Positions 48,777 to 59,874 of a DNA stretch of 64,000 nt are shown here, one piece after another. Below the pieces are notes generated by a model. The model saw nothing but the letters and a program-made list of their open reading frames with translations. It did no database searches and had not been told where the DNA came from. This stretch comes from Boswellia sacra (taxonomy: Eukaryota; Streptophyta; Magnoliopsida; Sapindales; Burseraceae), in the NCBI GenBank assembly GCA_013180625.2, contig SNVD02004371.1, positions 62,001 to 126,000 of the forward strand. Reading direction: 5' to 3'. Every line of letters starts with the position of its first letter. Position 1 is the first letter of the stretch. The position numbers and the translations under genes are program-made.

Positions 48777-48920
48777 AGTGCTTGGCAGATCGGAGAGGGC
48801 TATCGGCGAAGGGTTCTGCCGGTGCAGAGCCGAGTGAAGTGTTGTCGAGTGCAGCCACCAGGACTTCGACTTTCCAAGAAGGGGCAATTGATAGGGACCT
48901 TGGTAGTATGGGATGCCAAA

Positions 48921-48963
48921 GTCCCACATCGGGTAGTATGGGCTGCTTGATGGGGTATTTAAG
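48921..48963 (+). promoter_or_regulatory. USE plus TATA pair of snRNA type
   Basis: GTCCCACATCG (48921-48931) fits the plant snRNA upstream sequence element RTCCCACATCG exactly. TATTTAAG follows at 48956-48963, with 24 bp between them. In plants a spacing of about 23-24 bp marks RNA polymerase III-type snRNA promoters and about 33-34 bp marks polymerase II types. A T4 run at 49037-49040 could end a short transcript. It lies in the leader between primer site and gag of the chromovirus. Confidence 0.4.
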
Positions 48964-49056
48964 TGCCTGGCTCTCCCACCTTAACAGCTATCATTTGGGG
49001 TGTGGTTCTCCATGGTGCTTGGGTGAGAGCTTCAATAAATTTTGATGGCATAGAAG

Positions 49057-51490
49057 ATGGCTGAAGGTAGAGTAGAGAAACTGGAAAAAGAAATAGGGGA
49101 GATGAGAGTAGAGTTACAGAGAATACCAGGGCTGGAACGGACTATGGAGAAGCTCTCACAGAATGTTATTACGATGATGCTGTCAATGGAGGAAACCCAA
49201 AAAGCCATGATCTCGCTGGCAAATGACCGACGACCCCCAATGATTGGGAATCTAGGGGAAGGATCAATTGGTCAGAATAATTCGAATCGTAATTGGGGTA
49301 ACTATCGACGATTAAAGATTTTTTTTTTTTTTTGTAACCGAGGTGTCCGGGCCAGCTTACGCGTACCACGACTAATCATCAGAGGAGACTAGTGTAACCA
49401 CAACCCACTATCACGGTCTCCCACTTAAATCATGGAGGAGGCCATTGTGGAGACTCGAACCCAGGACTTCACCATTGGTGCTGTACCAACTCATCCTGGC
49501 CCGCTTCACCACTTGAATCAACCCATTGTGGGTTCGACGATTAAAGATGCCTGTGTTTTTTGGAGATAGCATAGATGCTTGGGTTTTTTAGGCAGAAAGA
49601 TTTTTCATCCTCCATGAGCTCACAGAAAAGGAAAAGATAGCAGTAGCAGTCATTAGTTTTGATGGTGATGCTCTATCTTGGTATCAGTGGGCAATTGCTC
49701 GAACCGAATTTCAAAATTGGGATGAGTTGAAACGTCGATTGCTTTTGAGATTTAGACCGTCACAAGCTGAAAGTTTGTGTGAGAAATTTTTGGTCGTTAA
49801 GTAGGAGGGATCGGTGGCTGATTATCGTCGTTTGTTTGAGATGTTGGCTGCCCCTTTGGTGGGCAATCCTGACGAAGTGATGGAGAGCACCTTTATTAAT
49901 GGGCTAAAACAGGATGTGTGGGCTGAAATTCGTTTACTTCAGCCCAATGGACTGGGCCAAATTATGGAACTTGCCCAAAGGATTGAAGATAAAAATAATA
50001 TTATATGGGCTTCTCTTAATCCAACTTCATCCAAGCTATCCAAGTTTCCTACAAACCAGCCAAATACTGAAATTAGATTGCCTGCAGCACAGCCCAAGGT
50101 CGACACTAAAATTGGTGATAACCTCCAGACACGCTCAATTACAGTAAGTGATCGTATTGCTCTTTATAAGTGTGAACCACCCTTCAAAAGGCTATCTGAG
50201 GCAGAGTTTCAATCTTGTCGTGAAAGAGGACTCTGTTTCGGTGCGATAAAAAATTCATAGTCAGGCATAAGTGTAAGAATAGAGAGCTCTGATTACTGTT
50301 GGTCCAGGAAGGTGATGATGAAGATGAGGAGGATAGAGATACAAGCTTATCTTTCCAATAACCTATAATGGTAGGTACCCCAGTGGAGTTATCAATAAAC
50401 TCAGTTGTGGGACCTAATACTCTAGGCACGATGAAATTAAAAGGTGAAATTCAGAAATCAGAGGTAACAATCTTAATCAATTGTGGAGCAACTCACAATT
50501 TTATTGCTTTGGATTTGGTAAAAAAATTGGGCTTACCACTATCTGATACCATTAATTATGGGGTAATCATGGGTACTGGCATTACTGTTAAAGGCAAAGG
50601 GATATGCCGTGGGGTAGTCTTATCTATGCAAGGCTTAACAGTAGTGGAAGATTATTTGCCTTTAGAGCTTGGAAGCACTGATGTGGTTTTGGGAATGCCC
50701 TGGTTGGGGAGTTTGGGTGACATGGAGGTGAACTTGGAAGTTGCTGAGAATAAAATTTAAGGTGGATGATACTATAATGGTTTTGAAAGGTGAGCCAGGA
50801 CTAAGTAAGATCAGCGTCCCTTTGCGGTCGATGGTGAAAAACATGCAGCCGGATGATCAAGGATTTTTGGTTGAGTTTGGGTGTCTAATGGCGGATTCAG
50901 AAAATTTGCACAAAGATATTAATATTCCTGATACAATTCGGGTGGTACTGGAAAGGTATCGAGGCGTATTTGAGTTGCCACATGGACTACCGCCTATTTG
51001 CACGATGGATCATAGCATTCCTTTGATTGAAGGGGCTTCTTCTATTAGTGTCCGACTGTATCGGTATCCCCATGTGCAAAAGAATGAGATTGAACGATTA
51101 GTTAAGGAAATGTTGGTTTCAGGGATCATCCAGCCTAGTGTAAGTCCTTTTTCTAGCCCGGTGTTGCTAGTGAAGAAAAAAGATGGTAGTTGGCGATTCT
51201 GTGTGAACTACCGAGCTTTTAACAAAGTCACCGTGTCGGAGAAGTTCCTAATTCCTGTCATTGAAGAGCTATTGGATGAGCTTCATGACGCATCTATTTT
51301 TTTCTAAATTGGATTTAAAATCGGGGTATCACCAGATTCGGGTACGAACTGAAGATGTTCCAAAAACGGCATTTCGTATGCATGAAGGGCACTATGAGTT
51401 CCTTGTCATGCCCTTTGGTTTGACCAACGCCCTTGCGACTTTTCAATCACTTATGAATATGGTGTTCCGTGATTTTACATCCAAGGTGGT
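49057..51490 (+). pseudogene. Chromovirus gag-pol 5' half, broken
   Basis: ATG at 49057 opens a coiled-coil Gag N-terminus (VEKLEKEIGEMRVELQRIPG). A SINE interrupts it at 49320-49533. Gag resumes (ALSWYQWA...FQNWDELKRRLLLRF) with in-frame TAG codons near 49588 and 49804, then 49814-50260. A frameshift near 50240 breaks the zinc region (RERGLCF). The protease segment 50368-50760 has INCGATHNFI where the active site normally reads D-S/T-G, so the catalytic Asp is changed to Asn. RT begins in 50741-51307 (SVSPFSSPVLLVKKKDGSWRFCVNYRAFNK) and, after a shift near 51305, continues SGYHQIRV...[13 protein letters not shown] to about 51490, stopping before the catalytic xxDD motif. The 3' half is absent, cut off at the Athila junction. 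Confidence 0.85.
49320..49533 (-). mobile_element. tRNA-derived SINE, full-length copy
   Basis: 214 bp in minus orientation, with its A-tail seen as a T run at 49320-49336. Flanked by a perfect 15-bp duplication TCGACGATTAAAGAT (49305-49319 and 49534-49548). Read on the minus strand it has a B-box-like GGTTCGAGTCT and an A-box-like GGATGAGTTGGTACAGC region, as in tRNA-derived pol III promoters, and ends GGACACCTCGGTTAC before the A-tail, like the SINE at 18845. Confidence 0.9.
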
Positions 51491-52842
51491 CATTATTGCA
51501 CTCTCCTTGATTTTATCCAAATAAATAAACTCTCAACCGATTTTTTCTTTTTAAATAACTCATGTACCCTTCAGTCAAGATATTAACAAACCTTCTTTGT
51601 GTGCTCAGTCGACACATAACTATGAGGTTTATTAGAAAGAAGCCATATCAGTTCTGATATTTGTTAAGGCTAACAACCTTAGGCAGGGGGCATTCATTCA
51701 TCATTATTTTTGTGTATATATATATATTTTTTTTTCTTCTTTTTTTTCTTTTTTTTTTTGTTTGAAAGAATGCATCTTTAACCCATGTAGCGAGCCTTAG
51801 GCTAATGACTCCCAGACCAGTTGGCTTTAGGGCATTAGGTGTTAAGACACCTCTACGAGCTTAACGACTTGAGTTGCCGATACTTTATTTTTGCTTAGAA
51901 ACTTATGGATAGTGCAATGTTCAATCCCATTAAGCTTTCTCCTTAATCCATGTAACGAGCTTTGGGCCAATAGATCCCAAACCAGTTGGTCTTAGGGTAT
52001 TAGGTGTTAAGGCACCCCTCAAGCTTAATTGCTCGGATTAAGGAGGCTACGAGACCAAACTTATCCATAATTGCTCTCTTGTTTTTTTTTTTTTGCTTTC
52101 ATCATTTTTTTGAACTTTTCCCTTCCTTATGTTGTTATTCTAAACAAAATAAAAGAACTCAAATATTACAACATTTCATTTTGCCACCCACAATCATGCA
52201 TCAAGGTATGTGTGTGTGTGTGAAGAAAGATTCATGAATAAGCTTAACGAGTGCATAAGCACAAATTTATTGAATGATAAGGTCGTGAGAGTTCATAGAT
52301 TTGAATAATTCAAAGTGAAATGAATAAGACTTCCTCGTTATAAAATTCAAAAATCAAAACTAAATAATATTAAGTTAGCTAAAATGAGTCTTCAAAAATG
52401 CAAAATCAAAACAAAATGACAAATTGCTTAGAGTGTGCTTCAAGAGTTCAAACTGGCCCTCCTTACTCTGCCACTCCTGACCCAGAATGCGTTTCAAGAG
52501 GATTTAAACTCTTTACACCGCACTCTGAATCTAATTACTAACTCGCTTTTTTTTTTTTACAAGAAAAAGAAAATTCAAGACACACTTATGTCTACTATCC
52601 TTCTCCCACCCACCCCCCCCCAACCAAATGAAACATTGTCTTCAATGTTTAAATGTAGAGAGATAAAGTATAAGAGACATTACCTGAAGCTTCTGTTATT
52701 CAAGAGAGACGACCTGAAAGACACTTAAAATAAAAGACAAGAAAAATTACTAATGAAAATTCAGATCTAATTTGCACTTTTTGTTTTGTCACCTTGACCA
52801 ATTAATTTGAGTTATAGCTGGGTTAGGTTCATACTCGACTGC
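51491..52842 (-). other. Non-coding 3' region of the Athila element
   Basis: T-rich and A-rich runs, with two diverged copies of about 90 bp starting CCATGTAGCGAGCCTTAGGC (51785) and CCATGTAACGAGCTTTGGGC (51955). Such repeats occur between the last frame and the 3' LTR of Athila elements. No gene seen. Confidence 0.45.
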
Positions 52843-53403
52843 TTATAATTTGTCAAGTAACTCACTAGTAGAAGTGGCAGAAACAAGGATCTGTTACACT
52901 GAATGAGGGATAAAATTCTGTTCTACAGCTGCATCAACAAAACTTATCAAAGGATCAAAGAAATTTTTAACATTCAACAAACCTATAGATTTTTTATGGA
53001 GATTTAGTTGGGCCCAAGAGACAATTTGAAAAATTCCTTCGAGAGTACCAAAGCCACCTGGTAAAGCAATAAAGGCATTCGAATTGATAAGTATATATGC
53101 CATGCATTCATGCATAGAGGAGACCTGTAACTCCTTCCCAACCGTTTTTCCAACGATGCTTTCTATAGCCAAAGCTTTAGGAATAATACCTAAAACTTGA
53201 CTGTCTTGTACGAATGTAGCTGTTGACACACAACCTATTAACTCGAGGCTACCTCCCCCATAAATCACATAAATCTTTCTTTCGGCTAATAGCCTACCAA
53301 GATAATTTGCTACTGTTACAAATTCTTCATTTTTTTCAGGTCGAGATCCACATAATACACATATCTTTTGGATTCGACGTTTTGAGGTTCCCTCCGTATC
53401 TAT
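52843..53403 (-). pseudogene. Intronless LONELY GUY (LOG) copy inside Athila
   Basis: LOG enzymes release active cytokinin from its nucleotide. The frame from 53403 reads KICVLCGSRPEKNEEF, YVIYGGGSLELIG, VLGIIPKAL, FIALPGGFGTLEG, SWAQLNLHKKSIGLLNV, covering the whole LOG fold without introns, whereas plant LOG genes have several. The codon at the expected start is ATA (53403-53401), so the first Met is lost. A TAA at 52894-52896 precedes the C-terminal ILVSATSTSELLDKL. Two residues regarded as catalytic are gone: the Arg after DMH (here SMHECM) and the Glu of PGGxGTxxE (here LEG). It is thus a decayed retrocopy, not a working enzyme; domain identification is firm. Confidence 0.85.
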
Positions 53404-53715
53404 GCAACTCTCTAACTATGCGTAAAGAAGAGAACAAGAGATGTGATATTTATGGAGTGCAAAAAGGTATTCTAATGATGATATCTATATAGGTAGCTCA
53501 GCTATTTGTTGAAAAAGTTTGACAATAATGCCTAGAAATTCAAAACAAAAAATGATGAAATAAGACACCATAAATGCACAAGTCAAACAAAAGATACAAA
53601 TTCAAAAATGACAACTATAAGGCATTAAAATTCAAAAATGATGGCACAAATGCATATATACAAGTAGTTGTGACTGTGGCTCACATCTTCCTCTAGTTTT
53701 ACATCCAAAAACAGC

Positions 53716-54216
53716 TTAAACACCTTCTATGAGTTGGGGATATGCTTCCCATCCAGTTTTCTTATAAACTGGCAAATAGTCATTTTGAGTTAGATTCCCA
53801 AGACTATAGCGTTCTTGCTCATCTCGGAATTGTGTCCACAATTTCAAAATTTCACGCTGCATAAGTCCACAAGAATGTGTCTCAAGAGTCAATCGAATAT
53901 CATCCAAAGACTCCCTACTCAGTCCATTCTTGATGAACTGTAGTTTATCCTCTCGATTATTAGACAAATATCCCAAGGAGCGGCAACGCTGATTACAAGT
54001 CCATCTTGCACATTTGTGACAAATTTGTAACCTTTTCGCTGTTCGCTTTTTGGCGTAAGAGCTTTTTCCTAAACCTGGCATATGAGAAACAAGATTATCT
54101 GAAAACTCATAAGAAAATTGAACCTTGACTTCAATTAACCATCTTACATCAGAAAGAATACCCTTGCAAATCAACATCCTTAGTCTTTCTGCGCGAGATT
54201 TGTAAATTCTAAGCAA
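53716..54216 (-). CDS. Unidentified Cys-rich frame in Athila 3' region
   Basis: 166 codons, ATG at 54216. I do not recognise the family. It is basic at the N-terminal half, with a compact Cys motif CHKCARWTCNQRC (spacing C-x2-C-x4-C-x3-C) near residues 67-79, then a charged helical stretch (SLDDIRLTLETH, MQREILKLWTQFRDEQERY) and a C-terminus WEAYPQLIEGV. It is uninterrupted while neighbouring pol is riddled with stops, which is notable. It occupies the place of the env-like frame of other Athila elements but shows no signal peptide or membrane span. It could be a captured plant gene fragment. Confidence 0.5.
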   Translation of the reverse strand: MLRIYKSRAERLRMLICKGILSDVRWLIEVKVQFSYEFSDNLVSHMPGLGKSSYAKKRTAKRLQICHKCARWTCNQRCRSLGYLSNNREDKLQFIKNGLSRESLDDIRLTLETHSCGLMQREILKLWTQFRDEQERYSLGNLTQNDYLPVYKKTGWEAYPQLIEGV

Positions 54217-54400
54217 ATCGTTTTAAGGAAGAGAGGGAAAATGTTTGTGCAGATTTGAGAGAATGGTATCCATGTGAAGAAAATGAGAGAGAAGACAAGA
54301 AAAAGAATACAAGGTGAGCAACAGTTTTTAGGGAACTGAAAAACCAACTTTAAAAACCACGGAGTACCGTATCCGCCACTTGACCGAAAAAAATCAATCA

Positions 54401-57400
54401 TTAAAAGGGATCGATTAAAGCAATGCATTCTTCATTTTGGTCAAAATTTTCAATGAATGGTTTTAACTGTTGTCCATTAACTTTAAACACATTACCATTC
54501 TTTGGGTTCTCAATTTCAACTGCTCCATGAGGGAAAACATTTTTAACAATGAAAGGCCCAGTCCAACGAGACCGAAGTTTACCAGGAAACAAATGCAATC
54601 TTGAATCATACAAAAGAACTTTTGTGAAGGTTCAAAAGATTTTCTAACAATGAATTTGTCATGAAAAACCTTCATTTTTTCTTTGTAGATTTTAGAATTT
54701 TCATAAGCCTCATTCTTGATTTCTTCAAGTTCACTCAGTTGGAGTTTATCGTAACTTGCAAGCATCATTCAAGTTTGTGTTAATGTTTTAATGGCCCAAT
54801 AAGCTTTATGTTCAATTTCCACTGGCAAGTGACAAGGTTTTCCATAAACTAATCTATAAGGAGACATTCCCAATGATGTTTTGAAAGCAGTTCGGTAAGC
54901 CCAGAGTGCATCATTAAGTCTTAAAGACCAATCTTTACGATTTGGGTTAACCGTTTTTTCTAAGATATGTTTTATCTCCCTATTAGCTAATTCAACTTGT
55001 CCACTTGTTTACGGGTGATAAGGTATAGAAATTTTATGGGTTATTTCATATTTCTTCATTAAAGTTTCAAATGGTTTGTTACAAAAATGTGTACCCCCAT
55101 CATTAATAATGGCTCGAGGAATTCCAAATCTACACAAGATATTCTCTTTCAAGAATTTGATAACTGTTTTATGATTATTGTTTCGACATAGAATTGCCTC
55201 GACCCATTTTGAAACATAGTCTACTGATGGTGGAAAAGGTCCTATAAAATCAATACCCCAATAGTCAAAGATTTCAACAACAAGAATGAGATTCAAAGGC
55301 ATCATGTTTCGTTTTGAAATGGATCCCAATTTTTGACAATTTTCACAAGTTTTGCAAAATGCATGTGCATCCTTAAATAAGGTGGGCCAATAAAATCCAC
55401 ATTGCAAGATTTTAGCAGCTGTTTTTTAGATGAAAAATGTCCTCCACATGCTTCAGAATGACAAAAATTAATGACACTACTTACCTCATTATCAGGTATG
55501 CATCTTCTAATTATTTGATCCGGACAATATTTGAACAGATATGGGTCATCCCAATAAAAATTTTTCACCTTGGTCAAAAACTTCCTTTTGTCTTGAGCAT
55601 TCCAATGAGGTGGCATTTTTCCTGTTGCAAGGAAATTTACAATGTTAGCAAACCAGGGTACAACAGCAACGGAAAATAAAAATTCATTAGGAAAAGAATC
55701 ATTGATAGGTGAAATTTCAATTAATGTCTCTGTCGTTAGTCTTGAAAGATGATCTGCAACAACATTTTCGGCTCATTTCTTATCCTTTATTGTGATGTTG
55801 AATTCTTGGAGCAATAAGATCCACCGTATCAATCTAGGTTTTGCATCCTATTTAGACATTAAATATCTCACAGCTGCATGGTTAGTGTAAACAATTGTTG
55901 GAGAACCAATTAAATAAGATTGAAATTTGTCCAATGCAAATACTACTGCAAGTAGTTCTTTTTCAGTTGTTGTGTAATTCATTTGTGCATCATTTAAAGT
56001 CCTACTTGTATAGTATATCACATAAGGCTTACCTTCTTTTCTTTGTCCTAAGATAGCACCAACGGCATAATCACTTACCTCACACATCAATTCAAAAGGC
56101 AAGGACCAATCGGGAGATTGCATAATTGGAGCAGTTGTTAAAAGTCCAATTAACTTATCAAAGGCATTTTGACATTCTTGAGTCCATTCAAAAGAAGTGT
56201 CTTTTATTAAGAGGTTACAAAGAGGTTTAGATATAGCACTGAAATTTCTTATGAACGTCCTATAAAATCTAGCATGCCTTAAGAATGAACGGACCTCTTT
56301 AACTGTTTTTGGTGGAGGCAAATGGGAAATTAATTCCACTTTTGCTTTATCCACTTAAATTCCCTTACAAGACACCACATGACCTAAGACAATTCCCGAA
56401 GTGACCATATAATGACATTTTTCCCAATTCAAAATAAGACCTTTTCCTACACACCTTTTTAGGACTTTTTCTAAGTTTTCAAGACAATTATCAAAAGAGT
56501 TTCCAAAGACAGTTAAATCATCCATAAAAAATTCTAAACAATGCTCAACCATGTCACTGAAAAATGATTAACATGCATCTTTGAAAAGTGGCTGGAGCAT
56601 TACAAAGTCCAAAAGGCATTCTCCTAAATGCAAAAGTGCCGAAGGGGCATGTGAATGTGGTCTTTTCTTGGTCTTCGAGTGTAATGAGAATTTTATAATA
56701 GCCTGAGTATCCATCAAGAAAGCAGTAGTAGGAGAGCCCTGCTATGCTTTCAAGAATTTGGTCAAGGAATTTAAGGGAAAATGGTCTTTTCTGGTGACAG
56801 CATTTAATTTTCTATAATCAATGCACATCCTCCAACTAGATGAGACTCGAGTTGGCAATAATTCACCATTTTCATTTTTGACTACTGTAATGCTAGATTT
56901 CTTAGGTACTTGTGTTGGGCTTACCCACTTACTATCAGAAATAGAGTAGATAATTCCCACATCAAGTAATTTAAGAACTTCAGCCCTAATGACCTCTTTT
57001 ATGTGGGGATTTAATCTCCTTTGAGGTTGTTGGGATGTTTTGGCATTTTCTTTTAAATGTATTCTATGTATACAGATCAAAGGGTTAATGCCTTTTATAT
57101 CTTTCAAAGTCCATCCGATTGCATTTTTATGCCTTTTAAGTACGTGTATCAACTTACCTTGTTGCTTGCTTGTGAGGGATGAAGAAATTACCACCGGATA
57201 TGTTTGATTCTCCCCAAGATATGCATATTTCAGTCCTTCAGGTAAGGGCTTCAGTTCTAACTTGGGAGTTTCCTCTTCCTTGCTTTCATTCCTTTGCCCC
57301 AATTATTCGAATCTTGGTTTTGAGCCTTTTTCTATTACTTGTGCACAATCCAGTAAAGAACATATATCAGAAAGATCAGGCTCTAGTTCCATACTTGATT

Positions 57401-59671
57401 CTAATGAATTGACTAAACAGGTTTCTAAAGGTTCAGAAGAACTCCCTTTTTGGATATGGTCTTCCACAATAGTTTCAATCATATTGGCCTCCTCAATTTC
57501 ATCATCTTCTTCATGTGGTTGTTTACACATATTAAAAAAATTAAGTTCTAATATCATGTTCCCAAATGATAGCTTCATTACTCCATTCCTGCAATTAATC
57601 AAAGCATTAGAGGTAGCTAGAAATGGACGCCCTAAAATAACAGGAATTGAATTGCATACTTCCACTGGTTGTGTGTCCAAGACGATAAAATCCACTAGAT
57701 AAATGAATTTATCAACTTGAACTAACACATCTTCTATTACTCCTCTTGGTACTTTAATTGATCTATCAGCAAGCAAAAGATTCACAGAGGTCAGTTTTAA
57801 CTCACCTAGATTGAGTTTCTGAAAAACTAAGTATGGAAGCAAATTCACACTAGCACCAAGATTACGTAAAGCTTGTTCAATTTTATGGTCTCTAATAACA
57901 CATGAAATTGTAAGACAACCTGGATCCTTATATTTCACTGTATTATTGTTTTGAGGAATAGCACTTACTTGCTCGATTAGAAAGGCCTTCTTTTTCACAT
58001 TCAATTTCCTTTTCACAGTGTACAAGTCTTTCAAAAATTTTGCATAAGAAGGTACCTGTTTGATCACATCTAACAAGGGAATGTTGACTTTTACCCATTT
58101 GAAAATTTCAAAGATTTCAAAATTGTGAGTTGGCTTCTTTTGTATGGCTAATGCTTGAGGAAATGGAGGCACAGATGAGGATTTGGTTTCTTCTTCGCTA
58201 GGTGTTGGTTTGACAACCTCTTCCTGCCTTTAGAGATTGATTCTTCTTCTTTCTCATAAGGGTTAGGAATGTGTTTTTCAACAACCTTACCACTGCGAAG
58301 GGTCATAACTGATTTGGCTTGGTCAAAATAATGGTTACTTAAACTTCCTGCATTTGGGTTAGATTGATCGTTGGGGTTTTGCAATGTTTGAGAAGGAAAT
58401 TTTCTTTTTTCGGATGCTAAATGTAGATGTAAATTTTGCAAGAGTGTCTGACAAATTTGCTAATGTTTGAGTAGTTTGACTATTAAAAGTCTCTTGCTTT
58501 ATAATGAATGAATGCAATGTCTCTTCAAAGTCATTCCTAGGAGGAGGAGCATATGCATGATCATGAGAATTTTGAAAATTTTGTCAGCGTTTGAAAAGAG
58601 ACTTGTGAAGATTGTGCATGATTATCATTATTTCAACTAAAATTTGGATTATTTCTCCAACCGGGATTGTAGGTTTGTGAGTATAGATTGTGATTTGGCC
58701 TTTTGAAAGTGTTCAAGGAATTGGCTTGTTCATGGAGACATTCCCTAAAGGCAGGCAAAGTTGGGCAATCTTCAGTAAAATGGTCATGATCATTACCAAT
58801 GTGACAGACAATTTCTTGGATAGAATTCAATTGACCACTCTTTTTCATTTCTAAAATCTCGACTTTTCTGGCTAAGGATGCATATTTGGCTTGAAGGTCA
58901 TGGTCTTCCCTAAGGTTATGAATGCCTCTATTGGATGTCGAGGTTGGGGCCTTGCTTGGTATCTCATAGGTGCCAGCAGTGTCACAATTTTGTGCCTTGT
59001 CTGCCAAGGAATCTAGGTAGTCAATTGCTTCATCAGGGTCTTTATCTCCAAATTCTCCATTACACATTAACTCTACTAGTTGCCTATCTTGACATGTTAA
59101 CCCTTCATAGAAGTGTTCAACTATTCTCCAAGTTTCAAAACCATGGTGAGAACAGGTGTTAAGTAGTTCCTTATACCTATCCCAACATTGGTAAAGGGTT
59201 TCCCCTTGTTTTTGAGTGAAATTGGAAATTTGTCTTTTAAGAGAATTTGTTCTATAGGTAGGAAATTTTTTTTTCAAAAATTGTTGTTTCATCTCATCTC
59301 ATGAACTGATGGAATTTGACCTCAAATTTTGTAGCCATGTTCTAACTTTATCTTTTTTTTAAAAAAAAAAGCTTTAATCTAATGGTGTTTATACTATAAT
59401 TTGGGTCACTATAGGAGTTACACACCTCTTCAAAGATTTTTAAGTGCGAATATGGGTTCTCCGTATCAAGGCCATGAAAGGTGGATAGAAGTCGAGTAAA
59501 ACTTGATTTGAAATTGAAATGGATTGAATCAGGAGGAGAAACTACACAAGATGGTGCACTAGTCCTTACCAAATTCATGTAATCTCTGAGGGTTCTTGGT
59601 TGGTTTTGATCATTTTGTTAGGAACGGTTGTCCCCTTCATCCGTGATCCTTTCCACTAGATTTTCGGCCAT
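54401..59671 (-). pseudogene. Athila gag-pol, heavily mutated
   Basis: Read on the minus strand from the ATG at 59671. Gag: 59671-58480 with a TAA after about 17 codons and a poly-A-associated shift near 59350; body FTQKQGETLYQCWDRYKELL and a cysteine-histidine knuckle (CHIGNDHDHFTEDC). Protease: 58172-57303 (GASVNLLPYLVFQKL, VILGRPFLAT); the usual active-site Asp is replaced (LRNLGAS). RT: 57302-56355 with FMDD near 56520. RNase H: 56354-55848, stop, then more. Integrase: about 55616-54401, including CENCQKLG, GIDFIGPFP, INDGGTHF, and a C-terminal [16 protein letters not shown]. At least a dozen stops or shifts are visible. No domain is wholly missing. Confidence 0.88.
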
Positions 59672-59850
59672 GTTTTCTAAGGAAGATGATGTTTTTCTAA
59701 CAAGTCTACCACTAGATGTTCGTGACCAAATTTTCATGCAAGAAAAAGAAAAGAAAAGAGAAGAAAAGATGAACACACGACAAAGTAAAAAAATTAAGAT
59801 CTAAAATGAGAAAAGAGAATACTTATAATTTTGTATGCCAAATTTTACCT

Positions 59851-59868
59851 TCCCCAGCAACGGCATGA
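59851..59868 (-). other. Athila primer-binding site, tRNA-Asp-like
   Basis: Minus strand TCATGCCGTTGCTGGGGA, four mismatches from the TGGCGCCGTTGCCGGGGA usual in Athila. The core GCCGTTGC and GGGGA are kept. Confidence 0.65.
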
Positions 59869-59874
59869 AAAACT

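Noticed and set aside
48780..49040. A tRNA or snRNA gene in the chromovirus leader
   Set aside because: Only promoter-like elements are visible; the downstream sequence does not fold by eye into a known snRNA and matches none I recognise.
53716..54216. Env-like protein of Athila
   Set aside because: No signal peptide, no membrane span and no coiled-coil fusion region can be seen, so I left it unidentified.
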